Below, piece after piece: positions 32,412 through 43,049 of a DNA stretch of 64,000 bases (the stretch's first letter is position 1; every line of letters begins with the position of its first letter). Source of the DNA: Zingiber officinale. Its lineage: Eukaryota > Streptophyta > Magnoliopsida > Zingiberales > Zingiberaceae. The notes under the pieces are model-generated. The model searched no databases and was not told the DNA's origin. It saw nothing but the letters and a program-made list of their open reading frames with translations. The DNA lies in assembly GCF_018446385.1 (NCBI RefSeq), contig NC_056001.1, positions 109,966,436-110,030,435 on the forward strand, in the 5' to 3' direction. The translations under genes were made by a program, and so were the position numbers.

Positions 32412-34066
32412 TTAAATTTTCGTTTTAGGCTTGTGTCTGTTTCTTTTATAGTTATAATTAACTTGGTGATAGTTTAAATTTTGTTGAGTTTTAAATTTTG
32501 AATTTTTCGATTTAGATTTGTATTTTTTATTTGGTTTAATCGAGTTTATATAATATACTTTTTCTTTAGGTATATAATATTGATTAAGTCTTACTTGCGT
32601 GGTCAGACACGCTTTTGGAACCCAAGCTTGATTAGTTGATTTGTATTGAGTTATTAATGACTTAAAAGTTTTATTTGAGTTCGACTTGTATCTGAGTCCG
32701 GTTTTATTATAACATGCTTTTTGATTGTTCAGGATTAAGTCAAGATTTTTTGATCTTGTTGTAAATTTTTCTAGCATTTCTTTTAAATTGTTAATATCAT
32801 TTTTTAATGATAAATTCTCCTCCTCAAGTGTTAGATCTTGAGTTGGATTTGAATTTTTGATTTGTTCCTTGAGGTTTTGATTTTCCTCAAGAAGTGATTT
32901 ATTTTCATTTTCTATTTTAATTAATTTACTATTTAAACAGGAAATAATTCTAAAAATTTTTTTGTTTAAATTAAAATATACCTCATTCGGGCCTTCGGAA
33001 ATGAGTACGGACTCGTGGCTTGTTTCGGGTTCAGACCCGTCTTCATCTTCCGACTCGTCTTCTGTTTCAGCTTCGCGGGCCATCAGTGTTTCTGCTCTTC
33101 TTCCTCCGACTCGTCCGAGGAGTCGTCCCACGTTGCTTTGAGGGCCTTCTTTTTGGTTGGCTTCGGTTTGTCGAACTTCAGTTTTGGGCATTCATTCTTG
33201 TAGTGTCCCTTTTTATTGCAGCCGAAGCAAGTCACGTTCTTTTGTTCTGAGGGAGAACTAATCTTTTGAATGTCCTTTTTGCTGAAGCCCCTTTTTCTCC
33301 TGGTGAACATTTTTCTTACCAAGTTCACCAGGTGTTCTTCGTCTTCGGAGTCTTGGTCGGAATCTTCTTCATATTCAGGCTTGCTCTTCTTTTCTTTGGA
33401 GGAACCTGCAAATAAAGCTATACCTTTTTCGGCTCCAGCATTAGTTTGTTCATGTAATTCTAATTCACAGAAAAGCTCGTCTAATTTTAACTTAGAAAGA
33501 TTTTTAGAAATTTTGTAGGCATCTACGATTGATGCCCACAAACTATTACGTGGAAAAGCATTTAATGCGTACCTTATTAAGTCTCTATTTTCCATCTGGT
33601 GGCCTATCGCATGAAGCCCGTTGAGGATGTCCTTGATCCTCGCGTGGAGATGATTCGCCGTTTCACCTTCCTGCATTTTTATATTAAGAATTTTATTTAA
33701 AAGTAGGTCTCGTTTTGTTAACTTGGTGTCGCTCGTTCCCTCGTGCAGCTCGATCAATTTGTCCCACAGCTCTTTAGCGTTTTTGTGTGGACCGACTCTG
33801 TTCAGTTCTTCTCTTGTTAATCCGCACGGTAGAGTGTTGATCGCTTTATTTTCTGTTGACGCCTTTTTCTTCAAATCTGCTGTCCAGTCTTCAGGATCCA
33901 GTATATTCCCGGAGTTGTCCGCTGGAATTTTATAGGGTCTCGTAACGCTCATCCACTGGTCGAAGTCTGTTTTGAGGTAAACCTCCATGCGCTTCTTCCA
34001 GTACGGAAAATCGTCCCCGTTGAAGAGTGGAGGTCGTACTGTGCTGAATCCTTCTGTCTGAGACAT
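32412..34066 (-). pseudogene. element C gag with one frameshift
   Basis: Gag starts at ATG 34,066 (MSQTEGFSTVRPPLFNGDDF). A capsid-like part typical of copia gag follows (YWKKRMEVYLK, LWDKLIELHEGT, LNGLHAIGHQ), then a zinc knuckle CFGCNKKGHYKNEC. The frame ends at 33,083 after an acidic stretch, but the next frame continues at once with MAREAETEDESEDEDGSE, the coiled coil and LDLILNNQKACYNKTGLRYK, ending at 32,412. One base lost or gained near 33,085-33,100 accounts for this. The upstream extension to 34,198 lies in the leader and is not part of gag. Confidence 0.85.
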
Positions 34067-34331
34067 TTTAGTCCTGCGCACAGAAGAAAGAAAAGAAAAA
34101 CAAAAAATCCCAAGACTTGGTCTTGGATTAGTAGTGCGAAAGAAAAAAATAATAGAAGTATCTAAATTGGTGTTGCACCAATTTAGATTTAATTGCAACG
34201 AGAAAAAAAATTTAAAACAGGTAATAATACCAATTTGAAATTAAACGTAAAACTGAAAACCGAAAGAAAAAAAAAAGATTAATTTTTCACCCCCTGTCTG
34301 ATTGGTGGTTGCACCAAATCAGAGCGGTACC

Positions 34332-34344
34332 TGCTCTGATACCA
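34332..34344 (-). other. primer binding site of element C
   Basis: On the minus strand TGGTATCAGAGCA, complementary to initiator methionine tRNA, two bases after the LTR end at 34,347. The 265 bases between it and gag are untranslated leader. Confidence 0.9.
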
Positions 34345-34346
34345 CT

Positions 34347-35456
34347 TGCTGGATCGTGAAACGTCGATAAAGGGGGGGTGAATATCGATTCAAAAAAAAT
34401 CGCGTTAATAAGAGTTAAGCGCAGCGGAATAATAAAAAAAACTTAGGCAAACTGAACAAGGTGTTTTTTACTTCGTTCGGAGACTGTGACGACTCCTACT
34501 CGAAGGCCCGTACTCCTTGAGTACTTTCGTTGGGCAATTCACTAGCAATTCGAAATACTATTACAAATTAAGGTACAGAAATGCTAATGGAAATAAAGCG
34601 ATACCGACAAGAAAATTAACCAAAGAAGAAGGAGCACTTTGTCGGGGCTTTGTTATCGTCGCAGGAGCGTAGAGCAGCAGAGCAAGCAGTCGAAGAGTTC
34701 TCAGTTCTTGTTGAAGCTCCACTCCAGGGGCTTCTTTTATATGCTGCTCCGGGCGCCTGGATCCCTTCCGGGCGCCCTGGTGCGACGTTGTAGGTCTAAT
34801 CAGCGAACTCCACGTGGCGACGACTCGGCCTGGATAAAATTCACCTCCGGGCGCCCGGATCCCTTCCGGGCGCTCGGACCTCCTATTTCCAGAAACTTCC
34901 TTTCCTGCAAAACAGAGTTAGTCCAAGGCAAATATATATTCTGCAAAACAGATTGTTAGCACAACTAAAGTAATATGATTTAACAAGAAAAGAGTATGAC
35001 TTAGATTTCGTCTTTCCGAGACCGGAATCTAGTCACGATCTCGACTTAGATATCCGAAATGGATCTAAGCCGGATCGACGCCTAATGTTCCCTTCCTAGA
35101 AACGCATCCTCGCAGTCACTCCCCTCCAGTGACTTACCTCACTTACCTACCAGACGTCCGGCCAGCCCGTCGACCAGTCTGGACTTCGTGCCAGCTATCC
35201 GGTCAGCCCGTCGACCTAGCTGGGCTTCGTGCCTAAGCGTCCGGTCAGCCCGTCGACCCGCTTGGACTTCGTGCCAGCTATCCGGTCAGCCCGTCGACCT
35301 AGCTGGGCTTCGTGCCAGACATCCGGTCAGCCCGTCGACCTGTCTGGACTTATCCTGCACACTCGATCAGAGTGTTAGATCAACAATAAACCTAACTTAA
35401 CCTATTTGTCATTCATCAAAACCTGGGTTAAATCGTTAGTGCTAACTGCACCAACA
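34347..35456 (-). repeat. 5' LTR of element C
   Basis: 1,110 bp, TGTTGGTGCAGTTAGCAC at 35,456 to ACGATCCAGCA at 34,347. Minus-strand TATA-like CATATAAAAG near 34,733-34,742, next to GC boxes with GGGCGCC. The last 60 bp resemble the LTR ends of element A and of 58,646 (G run and GTGAATA). An array of five hairpins occupies 35,150-35,347. Confidence 0.85.
35150..35347. repeat. five tandem hairpins with constant loop and covarying stems
   Basis: Period 41 bp. Each unit has the 19-base loop TCCGGTCAGCCCGTCGACC (unit 1 has C for T at its sixth base), and the linker is ACTTCGTG or GCTTCGTG after units 1-4. Stems: CCAGAC/GTCTGG (35,150-35,182), CCAGCTA/TAGCTGG (35,191-35,223), CC(T)AAGCG/CGCTTGG with a bulged T (35,232-35,265), CCAGCTA/TAGCTGG (35,274-35,306) and CCAGACA/TGTCTGG (35,315-35,347). 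Both arms change together. Confidence 0.9.
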
Positions 35457-35690
35457 GGAAGACTGTCGAGCGGCGACGTTAAACCCAGAGTCGACACGGC
35501 GACTATAAATATCCCTCTCGGAAGACTGTTGAGCGGCGACGTTAAACCCCAGAGTCGACGCGTCAACTATAAATATCTTGCTCGGAAGACCGTCGAGCGG
35601 CGACGTTAAACCCCAGAGTCGACGCGTCGACTATAAATATCCCGATCGGAAGACCGTCGTGCGGCAACGTTAAACCCCGTCCTTAGAAAA
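35457..35690. repeat. 64-bp tandem repeat, four copies
   Basis: Units start at 35,457, 35,520, 35,584 and 35,648 with GGAAGACYGTYGAGCGGCGA. Each of the first three holds a palindromic core; in unit 3 it is the perfect 16-mer AGTCGACGCGTCGACT, imperfect in units 1 and 2, followed by CTATAAATAT. The fourth is cut short. 35,691-35,911 has no recognised feature. Confidence 0.85.
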
Positions 35691-35911
35691 TCATCTAACG
35701 TATACGCTAAAATTGAAGTCGAGCGGAGACTATGAACTCCGGAGGTATGACCCTAAGTGAATACTTCAATAACGGCATGGGCGCCACAGCCGAGCGGGAC
35801 TACGCATCCAAATACTTGACAAGAAAACAACATATATGAAGAGGGCGCAAAATGGTTTCATTAATAAGCGCTGCCGAGCGGCAGGATTATAGGTAAGACT
35901 TGAACAGGACT

Positions 35912-38186
35912 CTACTGACCCCTCGCTCTCTCGATGTATTCAAAGACCTCGTCGGGGATGGATTCGAGGAGTTGGACACGATTCACGTCTTTATCAAATA
36001 GGGCCTTGGAGACATGCCCACTCGTCTTCAGTTGGCTAAGCGTCGCCTCGATCGCCAGCTCAAACGATCGGACGATCCGATCGGCCGCCTTCCCCATGAA
36101 CTGGTCCGGGCTGACGTACTGTTGTTTCAGGACCGCGAAGTGACTTGGCTCGACCTCCTGATAGGTCTTCAAAGCGATGCGCGAAGCCTCTAATTCTTCC
36201 ATGAGGCATTTTATTTTGCCTTGAAGTTCAGCCTCCTTGGCAGACTGGTTCTCCCGTTCGGAAGATAGAGAGTCCTTGGCCTTCTTCAGATCTTCGGCCA
36301 ACTGTCGAGCTGCTTTATTCTTTTCTTCCAGGTCAGCGACGGCGCGTTGTTTCCTTGTGGTGGCCAGATCGAGTTTCCGATCGTACGTCTTCAACTGAGC
36401 CTCGATCTGACTCAGCCTACTGCCTGCTTGGCCGATTTCTGCTGCTCCTCCGTCAGAAGTTGTTGGGCCCTCTCCAGCTCGGCCTTCAGTCGAGCGGACG
36501 ACGGTCCCCGGGAGGAAGAGCCTTCCCCAGAAATTTTGAGCTTCTTCAGCTCATCCTCCACCTGTGCCAACCGCTGGCACATGACGATGCTCTCCACCCA
36601 GTGCTGCAAACAAACATTAGCGTCGATCGGAGATAATTTATGAAGTGATAGCCAAGAAAACTTACCCCAGTGGGCTTCTCCGGATGACTGTCGGCCAGCA
36701 TGCCCGGGGATTTCATGGCTGCTCGTGCCCTCACCTCCTCCCAGATGCGGCCGAGCCGACCCCGGATGTAGACTTGATGTTGGGGAGATTCAGCCTGGTC
36801 GCCCGGAGCGCGAAGATCCTCGGTCGGTAGATGAAGGGTGGCGGTGACGAATCGTCTTCTGCCAGGTGCCGATTGGGCAAAGGCAAACAGACTGGAGGAT
36901 TGGGCTGGACGAACGGGATGAATGGCTGAGTGGGTTATCTTCTGCCCGACCAGAGGAAGGGAGGAGAGTGACTGAACGGCGAGCGGCTCCAGCAGCTCAG
37001 CCACGGATGGAGTCTGATCGGAGGAAGTAGCCTCCACTGTTACGGGGGTCGGGAACGGGACGCCTCCCTCCGCAGAGGCTTGAATGGCTGAAGTAGCGGA
37101 TCGGGATGGCGCCTCTGTTCGGCACCTCTTGCGGGAGAGCGGAACTTCGTCGCCCGAGGATCCCGATCCCGATCCCTCAGCAGGAATGACGGGAGGCGCG
37201 TCGTGAACCGAGTCGAGTTCGGTTGCCGCTCCCACGCTGTGAGTCTGTTCGATGGTCTCACCGCCCGCAGTTGTATTTTCTCCAGCAGTTGTAGTTTCCC
37301 CAGTCGTGCCCTATTGCGAGCCGACTGGGGTCAAGCCTAGCCGCTCCATCTCTTTGGCAGCAGCCGCCTCGATCTCGGCCTGCTTGGCCTTCATTATCCC
37401 AGCAACTCGGGCGCGCATCATAGTGTCAGCTGCAAAAGAAAAACAAAATCAGTTAGACTCAAAGGAAGAAGGTCTAAGAAATTTTATACCTAGACTGCTC
37501 GAGAGGTGCACTCGGCTCGGACTTAGCCCGAAGATGTACATTACGCCCTCGGGAAGTAATTTGTGAATATCGAACTTCAGCCCGGCCAGCATGTTGGCTG
37601 TATAGAGGTAATATGGCTGAGTCTTGTATCTCTTCAGCTCGGGCGGAGGTGGTAGAGCGGTCTGCCATTGAGTACGGAAGCTTGGCTGATCGGGGAGTCT
37701 AATGTAGAAGAAATGCTCCATCCAGTGCTTGTTGGAGGAGGGAAGTCTATCGAAGAAGACCAAGCCGATGCGGGATTGGAATAGGTAGGTGTCTAGCTCG
37801 GATCGTTTGGGGTAGTAGAAGTAATGGAAGACCCGAGGGGTCAGCGAGATATTGTGTACTTTGAATAACACGACTACCCCACATAACAAGCAGAAGGAAT
37901 CGGGAACAAGCTGGGCGAGCGAGATGCGAAAAAAGTTAAAAACTTCAGTTATGAACGGATGAAGGGGAAACCGAAGGTCGGCCACGAATTGGTCCCGAAA
38001 GAAGCAAATGGTGTCGATCGGCGGGTCGTGTGGCCAATCGGACGGGCCGGCCAGGACAAGCTCGTGGTCGGACGAGAGGTCAAAGGCATTTATGAGATGT
38101 GCCGCGTCGCTCGCATCAAACCTGGTCTCCATGGTGGTATACCAAGCACCAGGGGCAGGGTCGACCGGCTGGGAAGAACTGGCCAT
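35912..38186 (-). pseudogene. antisense spliced ORF of element D (putative gypsy-type transposon domain)
   Basis: Predicted exons are 38,186-37,490, 37,429-36,666 and 36,603-35,912, with introns of 60 and 62 bases that have GT/AG ends and keep the frame. The start MASSSQPVDPAPGAWYTTME is shared with fragment E. Exon 1 (FFRDQFVADLRFPLHPFITE, MYIFGLSPSRVHLSSSLG) resembles the plant 'putative gypsy type transposon' domain. Exon 2 is Ser/Pro-rich with a basic SRKRCR patch. Exon 3 is a long coiled coil ending FEYIERARGQ. A TAG at 37,311-37,313 and a frameshift near 36,415 disable it. Its role in the element is unknown. Confidence 0.65.
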
Positions 38187-38912
38187 GGGCGGAAAACGAA
38201 GAAACAGAGGAGTTCGTTCAGAGGATCATCGGTAAAACGACAAATATTCACTGGGCAAGATAGCGGGATGTCGGAAAACGCTAGAGGACAGGAAAGGCAG
38301 ACGAAGGACCAGGAGCTAGAGCTTATAGGGAAAGGAAAAGCCGCTGGAAGAAGCCGGAAGTCGTCGGAGCGCTGGGAGCAGGCAACGTTGCCGGAGCAAA
38401 CGGTCGAAAGGCAGAACGAGAGTGCAGAGGAAGAAGTGACGACGTTGAGGCTTTATAAAGATAGACGTGGTCGATCAGGGCCTTCCGATCTAGGGCGCAG
38501 GAATCGGGGCGCACATCCGGCCGTTGAATTCGAACCGCCAAACATCACATCAACAGCTGTCACCTCGGACATGCGGCGATTGCGCCAGCGATTGCGCCAA
38601 CGACACGTGTCGTCGCCCCACAGGTTAGTATTTAATGGGCGTGTGCTCGACCTTAATGGAACAGATTTGCACGCATCACGAGGGGATTTGGGTGGCGTCA
38701 GTATCAGCTGACCAGCCCGCGCCCCTCCGACAGAGGTAAGGGAAAGTATCCAAAATAGACAAGTGCAGACGCACGAATCACCGATCTGAGGAGAAAGATC
38801 AGTCCTATGGAGACCGAGCGGGGGTCCCACTCATTCAATAGGCTGACCCGCCAACCACTCTCCAGACTATTTCTCCAGTCAGTCGGATTTTCAGCCTCCT
38901 TCGACTAGACTT
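38187..38912 (-). other. upstream region of the antisense ORF of element D
   Basis: Open frames on both strands here show no protein resemblance and are probably chance frames in GC-rich DNA. At 38,870-38,924 a motif (TCAGTCGGA, CCTCCTTCGACTAGACTTGAAG) is the reverse complement of one at 57,664-57,710 in fragment E, so the region is conserved between copies. Confidence 0.5.
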
Positions 38913-38924
38913 GAAGGGAAGGCA
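38913..38924 (+). other. polypurine tract of element D
   Basis: GAAGGGAAGGCA directly before the proposed LTR start TGTGATC. The matching site in fragment E (minus strand) is GAAGGGGAGGCT then TGTGATG. Confidence 0.6.
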
Positions 38925-39773
38925 TGTGATCTGGTGGTAAGAGGAGGGGGCTGCCTGGTAGAAGGTCAAAGTGGTCAACACTCGGCAGACGTTCGACCCG
39001 GGCAAGGGTTACCTTCCTGATCAGCAGAAGGATTAGCCGACCCGACATCTCGACAGCTCGGCCTGACGCCGAGTTTCCGACGCTTATAAGGCAAAGCAAG
39101 AAGAAATGGAGGTCGAGCGACCATCCCGCTCGGCCAACAGTAGCCATGGCATTCGGCCGAGCGGGCATTTGCCTGAAGGCCGTCAGCCGACGGGCCTCCG
39201 CTCAGCCCGGGAAAGACGCTAGCCGAGTGGTTCCTCCGCTCAGCCCGGGAAAAGCGCTGGTCGAGCGGTTCCTCCGCTCAGCCTGGTAAAAGACAGAGGG
39301 AGCAGGTGGCGAGATCTTCCTAGGAACCAGTATCGCCGACAAGAGGCATGGCCAGCCGCCTGGTCGAACAGAGAATCGTACGGTGGAAACTTCCACTGTC
39401 GCATCAGGGATATGCTCGTACTATTGAGGTATGGTGTCAGACATGCTTTCCTGACACACTCATTCCATGTATGCTTCAAGGGACGTGCACGCGCATCTAG
39501 GGAGCCCTATATAAGGACTCCCAGGCTTCGACGGAGGTATGATTTTACATCTCTACTGTAGCTACAGTTCTCACTTCTGCTATACTTTTTTCTTTCTTGC
39601 TGTCGGAAGTTTGACTTGAGCGTCGGAGGGTCATCGTCGGGGAACCCCTCCTCGGCTTGGCACTGTGTTTGTAGGTCCGCGACGGCGAGGGATCTACCTC
39701 TCTGGAATCTTCGACTAGTCAGCAGAAGCGCCACGTCCCCAGTGTTCATCGACTTAACACTCGGACAGGATCA
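38925..39773 (+). repeat. 3' LTR of element D
   Basis: Proposed 849 bp from TGTGATCTGG to CGGACAGGATCA. TATATAAGG at about 39,509-39,517 is followed by the conserved U5-like GACTTGAGCGTCGGAGGGTC (39,611-39,630), which recurs in inverted form at about 57,101 and 59,007. A 38-bp repeat with CCTCCGCTCAGCC starts at 39,195, 39,233 and 39,271; the third copy has the hairpin GAGCGG-ttcct-CCGCTC. The exact ends are inferred from comparison with E. Confidence 0.65.
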
Positions 39774-41713
39774 GTTATGATCCCTCCCTGAGTTCACCAT
39801 CTCCCAAATTATAATTGAGGTCGAGATAGGTGGTCGGAGGCCATCGGCCACCCGCCCCGATCTAAACTATAATCTGGGGGGGGGGGGGGGGGAATCACAA
39901 CCAATTGTGGCTGGATCGTGGTCACGATCTGGCCGCAATTGCAAGTGGTCTATCCCCTAGTCTACTTTTTTTAAACCAAGAGATCCGATCTTGAGTTATA
40001 ACACTCCTTCTCTTGAACGCGTTCAAGATCTTAAGCATGTTCAAAGTAGCGTGGAGTGTGCTAGCGAGGTGAGTGTCTTTATTTCAATTTTTTTATTTTA
40101 TTTATCAAAAAAATTATAAATTTTAAAATTAACAATTGAATAAAATGGTTAATTTTTAACGACTAATTTTTAATGATTATTTTAATAAAAAATTTAAGTT
40201 TTTATCTATATATAATAATTATTTAAATTGGGTAAATAAAATTAAATTTTATTTTATGTAAAATAAAAATAAAAATGAATGAGTTGACAATAAGATTTAT
40301 AAATAAGGAGTATTAATGTTCAAACGAATATGAGATAATAAATATGTTAATATAATAGGTATAAATATGAGATAATAAATATATTAATATACGTAAAGAT
40401 AATAAATATATTAATATAATAGGTATAAATATGAGATAATAAATATGTTAATATAATATGTAAGTAGTACGTGAACTTAGCATGGATGCTCTAAGTGTTT
40501 AAATTTATTTTAGTAGACGATTTTTAAAAGACAGTGATCTCCAATTTGAAATTTAAAACTATTACAGAGGACAAAGGGAGAGGGAGGTGAAGTCAACAAC
40601 AGTTCACTAAAACAAATCCTTTTCACCTAAATCGGGTTGTAAAGTGGAAGGATTAAATGTACATGGATGATTGCCCCCAAACAATGTATGATTGGCCCCA
40701 AATAATGATGTAGTGATAAGGCGTCGTTTAAATTTCTTAGGTATCTAAAAATTAAATTATTTTTTAAGTATTTAAAAATTGAATTTCAATTTTGGCCAAT
40801 TAATTGATATTTTTTTATGAACGATTGATCTAAAAATATTGAATTGATGAATCGCTCATTGTATGAGTTTTTTAATGTATCTTAGTGTCAACGAAAAACT
40901 TTCATAAGACTAAATCGATCGCCTATAAAAATAGTCGGTATAATCTGAATACATAATGGCAACTAATACATAGATACAAAAAAGATAGCACAACAAAATA
41001 AGATAGCACACCAAAAGTTTATCATTCCTAGATCACCACAACAACAACAATAACAAGATAAGTGTCCCAACCATCCAGTGTTAACTAGATGAATACTTTT
41101 CCAACAATGAACATTTTGCAAGACCATAAAGATAGTAATAATCAGATCCTTTTAAGTAACTATGAATTATTACAAATAGAGTTTCCTTTGATCCAGTACC
41201 TTCATTTTTGGTTGATTCAACTAATCTTGTTTATAATCACAGAACAATTCAAATTATTTAACTATCAAAACTCAGCTAAATATACTTCAAATACATGAAT
41301 AGGATGACTGTTTCCTCACAATAAGAATATCATTTTCCATACAGCTTAATGAAGGTGCTTGCAAGGCACATTTATGCTTCTTCAACTTTCAAAAACATTA
41401 ACCAATTGTGGCCCAGCATACATTCAATTCTGCTGGTAGAAAGGGGGAAAACATAGCCTTTGATCATTCTAAAACACAAATCTCTTCTACTTGGAAGAAG
41501 TTCAAAAGACAAGTTCCTAAAACAAATCCTTTTAAGCTAAATCAGGTTGCAAAATGAAACTCAGACAATTAACATCCTCATGTCTACAGCAACAGTTTCA
41601 TGATATAGAATATGAAAATAGCAAGTGAACTATATGAAAACTAGGACAAGATTGGATCAATATCATTGCTTAACCAGCCATAAAAGCCACACCCAAATAA
41701 ATCATGGCATTCA
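39774..41713. other. AT-rich flank between Tat LTR and mTERF cluster
   Basis: No gene is visible. It holds a run of 17 G at 39,876-39,892, a tandem AT repeat at about 40,329-40,460 (TATGAGATAATAAATATRTT) and a CAA-rich stretch near 41,036. From about 41,300 the sequence is the 3' flank of the first mTERF gene, conserved with the flanks of its neighbours at 43,600-44,030 and 47,340-47,760. Confidence 0.6.
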
Positions 41714-42865
41714 TTAGCAGTCTGGATTGTTCCCTTTGAACTCAGGTACAATTGATAAGACTTCAAGCAGTTTGGGTAATTTATCTTTGTAAGGGAGCAC
41801 ATACTTCTTCAAAAAAATTGGATCAGGCAATGAGAAAAATATATGTATCTTGTCTTGTGAAGTCCATAACCCTTCAGATTTCAATATCTCCATCACATGA
41901 AATCGAGGAATTAACCTCTTTTCCCAACTCAATAATAAAGCCCCTGGATGCTTAGCAATATCTGAAGGTGTGCTTCCAACAATTTTGATGAAAAATTCCA
42001 TCTTTCTCTGTAATGCCTCAGCGGAAAACCATAAAAATGTTGGACATTTCTGGATTGCAGAAATGAATTCCGAGTTTGACCAACCCAAGCTGTTCATGAG
42101 CTTGACAAGGGCCTCAAATTTTTCCCTGCTGACCCTGTGCAGCGCGCTGAGGACCCAGAGGTACATCCTAGATTCTCGGGGAACTCCAAGCCCGTCAGTT
42201 CTATCTACCAGAGCCCGGAGAGCATCTGGGTTCTGGGCGACGAAGCTGGGTTGCCTTTTAATGACTAGAGAAGCCCGGTCTTCAGGAATGCCACATTCAT
42301 CCCGTAAGAAGTTAATGTTGGGGCGCACTACATTCTCAATGTTGCTGCTAAAAAACCATCCACTCCTCCGGAGATGCTTGAGAAGCATCTCCTTCGATCC
42401 CAATAAACTTTCCCAAACCTTAAATCGGGGGAGAAACCCGTTCTCGCTGTTGGAGCCAATAACTATAGGGTGCCGCCGAACGATAGCGATGATGTCGGAC
42501 TCAGATAATCCCATTTCACGCAAAAGTTTAAACTTTGGGGCGAGGTTCGTCTCCACATCCCAGCCGAGCAATCCTGGTTTCCAAGCTATTACCCTTCTCA
42601 GATTAGTATCATCAAGGCCCTGAGATCTGAAGAATCCAAGAACGGCGTCGGCCTTCTCCGTGGACTGACTACGAGGGAGCGACTTAGAGACCTTGGAAGC
42701 AACGTCGGCGGAGAACCCGCATGAATTCATGAGGTATTCGACGATGAAGTGGGGATCGGGAGAAGCGGTGGCGCCTGAGGAGGCGGAACTGTCGTTGGAG
42801 AAGAGGACGCGACGGAGTAGCGTAGACGGAGGAAGAAAACGGTGGCGGACGGGAAAGCGAAGCAT
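41714..42865 (-). CDS. mTERF-family protein, predicted organellar, copy 1
   Basis: An intronless 383-residue ORF. Residues 1-30 are rich in Arg, Ser and Leu and poor in acids, like a mitochondrial or plastid targeting peptide (MLRFPVRHRFLPPSTLLRRV). Residues about 45-340 form repeated mTERF helices with the usual Pro-X-Leu/Ile pattern (KPGLLGW, RHPIVIG, RQPSFVAQNP, KCPTFLWFS, KHPGALLLSWEKRLIPR). mTERF proteins bind organellar nucleic acid and act in transcription, splicing or termination; the target of this one is unknown. The ATG is supported because copies 3 and 4 align from the same point. It has a longer tail (SIVPEFKGNNPDC) than its neighbours. Confidence 0.93.
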   Translation of the reverse strand: MLRFPVRHRFLPPSTLLRRVLFSNDSSASSGATASPDPHFIVEYLMNSCGFSADVASKVSKSLPRSQSTEKADAVLGFFRSQGLDDTNLRRVIAWKPGLLGWDVETNLAPKFKLLREMGLSESDIIAIVRRHPIVIGSNSENGFLPRFKVWESLLGSKEMLLKHLRRSGWFFSSNIENVVRPNINFLRDECGIPEDRASLVIKRQPSFVAQNPDALRALVDRTDGLGVPRESRMYLWVLSALHRVSREKFEALVKLMNSLGWSNSEFISAIQKCPTFLWFSAEALQRKMEFFIKIVGSTPSDIAKHPGALLLSWEKRLIPRFHVMEILKSEGLWTSQDKIHIFFSLPDPIFLKKYVLPYKDKLPKLLEVLSIVPEFKGNNPDC

Positions 42866-43045
42866 CGCGTGGTTACCCTGTCCGACCCAGAGAAGAGGAA
42901 ACCGTAAAACCCTACTTGAACCACTTCTTCCGGGTCAACTTCACATTTGCTCCCCTAAATGTTTCAATTTTCTTAAATCTACCCACGAACTGGGAAATCA
43001 GAATCAATTAGGATTCCAAGGGAAAAAAACACTGGTAACACCCTG
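42866..43045 (-). promoter_or_regulatory. conserved upstream region of mTERF copy 1
   Basis: The 180 bases before the ATG share GGGTCAACTTCACATTT and CCCACGAACTGG with the upstream region of copy 3 (46,860-46,960), and the first of these in a slightly changed form with copy 4 (about 48,975). The promoter was duplicated with the gene. No clear TATA box is seen. Confidence 0.5.
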
Positions 43046-43049
43046 CTTG

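Larger units (their letters stand above)
28390..35456 (-). mobile_element. SIRE-like copia element C, pol-less, with extra spliced ORF
   Basis: A minus-strand element with 5' LTR (34,347-35,456), PBS, gag (32,412-34,066), a conserved block, a 33-bp AT minisatellite, then a TATA-containing block and a two-exon ORF, and a 3' region shared with element A. No protease, integrase, RT or RNase H can be found. The 3' LTR is missing because the element is cut at 28,390. It looks like a non-autonomous derivative of a SIRE-type element. Confidence 0.75.
35457..39773 (+). mobile_element. Tat-lineage element D, 3' part: repeats, antisense ORF, 3' LTR
   Basis: This probably continues the element of 1-3,677. 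It holds a 64-bp tandem repeat, a spliced ORF on the minus strand, a polypurine tract and a + strand LTR ending near 39,773. An antisense ORF between pol and the 3' LTR is known from Grande-type members of the Tat lineage. E and F at 57-62.5 kb have the same layout in the opposite orientation. Confidence 0.7.

Noticed and set aside
35150-35347. CRISPR-like array (regular repeats with spacers)
   Set aside because: Eukaryotic LTR context, 41-bp period with very short variable arms that pair with each other; no spacers and no cas genes.
37959-38711. A 250-codon + strand open frame
   Set aside because: Overlaps the real antisense ORF and its upstream region; the translation is Arg/Gly-rich without any motif. 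A GC-rich shadow frame.
39876-39892. Seventeen-base G run as a functional G-quadruplex
   Set aside because: A single homopolymer next to the LTR end is more simply a slippage tract or assembly artefact.
41970-42623. A 217-codon frame opposite mTERF copy 1, and similar frames opposite copies 3 and 4
   Set aside because: Shadow of the coding strand; it recurs in the copies only because the genes are duplicated.
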